A DNA stretch of 64,000 bases from Tillus elongatus (Eukaryota; Arthropoda; Insecta; Coleoptera; Cleridae): contig OZ023263.1 in the NCBI GenBank assembly GCA_964006375.1, positions 131,468,954 to 131,532,953 on the forward strand. The letters run 5' to 3'. A program made the translations under genes and the position numbers. This document shows, in pieces, positions 63,291 to 64,000 of the stretch (positions within the stretch are counted from its first letter, which is position 1; each line of letters opens with the position of its first letter). The notes beneath the pieces are model-generated. The model had not been told where the DNA came from and did no database searches. It was given only the letters and a program-made list of their open reading frames with translations.

Positions 63291-64000
63291 TGAGATTAAG
63301 CTCAAATTGTGTCCGCCTAGACTTTAAACTTAGTTAAATGTCGGAGTAAAATCAGTTCTTATGTAACTCAAGAATTTTTAAATTTAGAGAGGTTTGAAAA
63401 CTGTTCCAAAAAAACAAAAATAATTTTCTATAGAAACTATCACAATTCTAAAACTATTGCAGATATCGAGTTACAGATTATTTGATTTTTATCCATTAAC
63501 GTCCCTTCATATTATATATGAGTTTTATCGAATTTGGCGAACTTTCATTTTTTCGAAATTTTTCCATACTATACTATACAAAGTCGTGTTATTTTTTAGC
63601 CAAAATTTTTTGGTCTGAGATTAAGCTCAAATTGTGTTTGCACATACTTTAAACTTAGTTAAATGTCGGAATAAAATCAGTTCTTATGTAGCTCAAGAAT
63701 TTTTCAATTTACAATTTTTCCATAGAGAGGTTTGAAGACTGTTCCAGAAAAAACAAAAATAATTTTCTATAAAAACTATCACAATTCTAAAACTATTGCG
63801 GATATCGAGTTACAGATTATTTGATTTTTATCCATTAACGTTACTTCATATTATATATGAGTTTTATCCAATATGGCGGACTTTCATTTTTTCGCAATTT
63901 TGTTCTTTTTTGGGCAAAAATTTTTTTGGTCTGAGATTAGGCTCAAATTGTGTCCGCCTAGACTTTAAACTTAGTTAAATGTTGGAGTAAAATCAGTTCT
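63291..64000 (+). repeat. Satellite, right end of window
   Basis: About two monomers continue the array to the last base. 63711-63723 is a 13-bp insertion (ACAATTTTTCCAT) between CAATTT and AGAGAGG, copied from the hinge-proximal motif. The last monomer carries TTGGGCAAAAA with TAGGCTC and matches 49.78-49.99 kb. No gene or array boundary is visible. Confidence 0.88.

Larger units (their letters stand above)
1..64000 (+). repeat. Satellite DNA array, ~315-bp monomer, head to tail
   Basis: The anchor GATATC with flank GAGTTACAG or GAGTTGCAG recurs at 194, 463, 1147, 1463, 1777, 2067, 2385, 2713, 3028 and so on to the end of the window. Spacing is mostly 309-323 bp, with a minority of shortened monomers of 194, 233, about 269, 279 and 290 bp. 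All copies have the same orientation and no inversion was seen. A+T content is high (about 70-75% by eye), with many A- and T-runs of 4-8 bases. No coding region, RNA gene or ordinary unique sequence interrupts it except two short retrotransposon fragments. Both ends of the window lie inside the array, so its true length is unknown. Such arrays typically form centromeric or pericentromeric heterochromatin; that location is inferred. Confidence 0.98.

Noticed and set aside
1..64000. CRISPR array, because of regular direct repeats.
   Set aside because: The repeat is the whole 315-bp monomer, with no short repeat plus unique spacer pattern and no cas genes.
1..64000. CENP-B box or telomere-type repeats.
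   Set aside because: No match to the CENP-B box pattern (TTCG, A, CGGG at the proper spacing) was seen, and no TTAGGC, TTAGG or TTAGGG runs.

Overview
The whole 64-kb window is satellite DNA. One A+T-rich monomer, typically 309-323 bp (modal about 315 bp), is repeated head to tail in a single orientation from the first base to the last, roughly 205 copies by my estimate. The only non-satellite DNA is a fragment of about 366 bp, present twice (573-938 and 6159-6524). It encodes about 80 residues that resemble the end of the Pol polyprotein of BEL/Pao LTR retrotransposons. No cellular gene, tRNA, rRNA, CRISPR array or bacterial-type operon is visible. BEL/Pao elements are found in animals, so this points to a metazoan, most likely an invertebrate such as a nematode or arthropod, and to pericentromeric or other heterochromatin. 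I cannot name the species.

Monomer anatomy, taking the palindrome GATATC as anchor: GATATC and a T-rich stretch; a variable block (ACGTCCC, ACGTTAC or AAAGTCCC); a TATA-like CATATTATATATG; another variable block (TTCGGCGG, TTTGGCGG or TATGGCGG); a hypervariable hinge of about 0-25 bp between CCATAC and GTCGTG; a nested dyad (TTTGAGC, CCAAAA, TTTTGG, GCTCAAA); a block with three forms (TTTGCACATAC, CCGCCCATAC, CCGCCTAGAC); GGAATAAAATC or GGAGTAAAATC; and a three-form purine-rich block (GTCCCAAAAAACT, GTTCCAAAAAAAC, GTTCGAAAAAAAC). Alleles at these sites are partly linked, giving subfamilies, and mosaic monomers are common.

Layout. 1-2400 and 5587-8005 are copies of one segment carrying the retrotransposon fragment. 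6.86-11.34 kb is related to 16.06-21.43 kb, and 13.70-15.29 kb to 21.44-23.03 kb. 19408-23412 and 23413-27417 are tandem copies of a 4005-bp unit (13 monomers). 27628-35633 and 35634-43639 are tandem copies of an 8006-bp unit (26 monomers). 43.66-46.84 kb is an older, partly deleted copy of the second half of that unit. 46.84-50.93 kb recurs at 58.05-62.44 kb. 56108-57556 is a displaced copy of 32641-34089. Smaller tandem duplications of 591 and 1860 bp lie in 59.4-63.3 kb.

There are no genes working together here. The biology to read is array evolution: nested, in-register unequal exchange producing large near-identical blocks, a few deletion monomers that spread as subfamilies, and a hinge where most structural changes, including the retrotransposon insertion, cluster. 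Comparisons were made by eye. Where I say two blocks are identical or nearly so, I mean at the places I compared.
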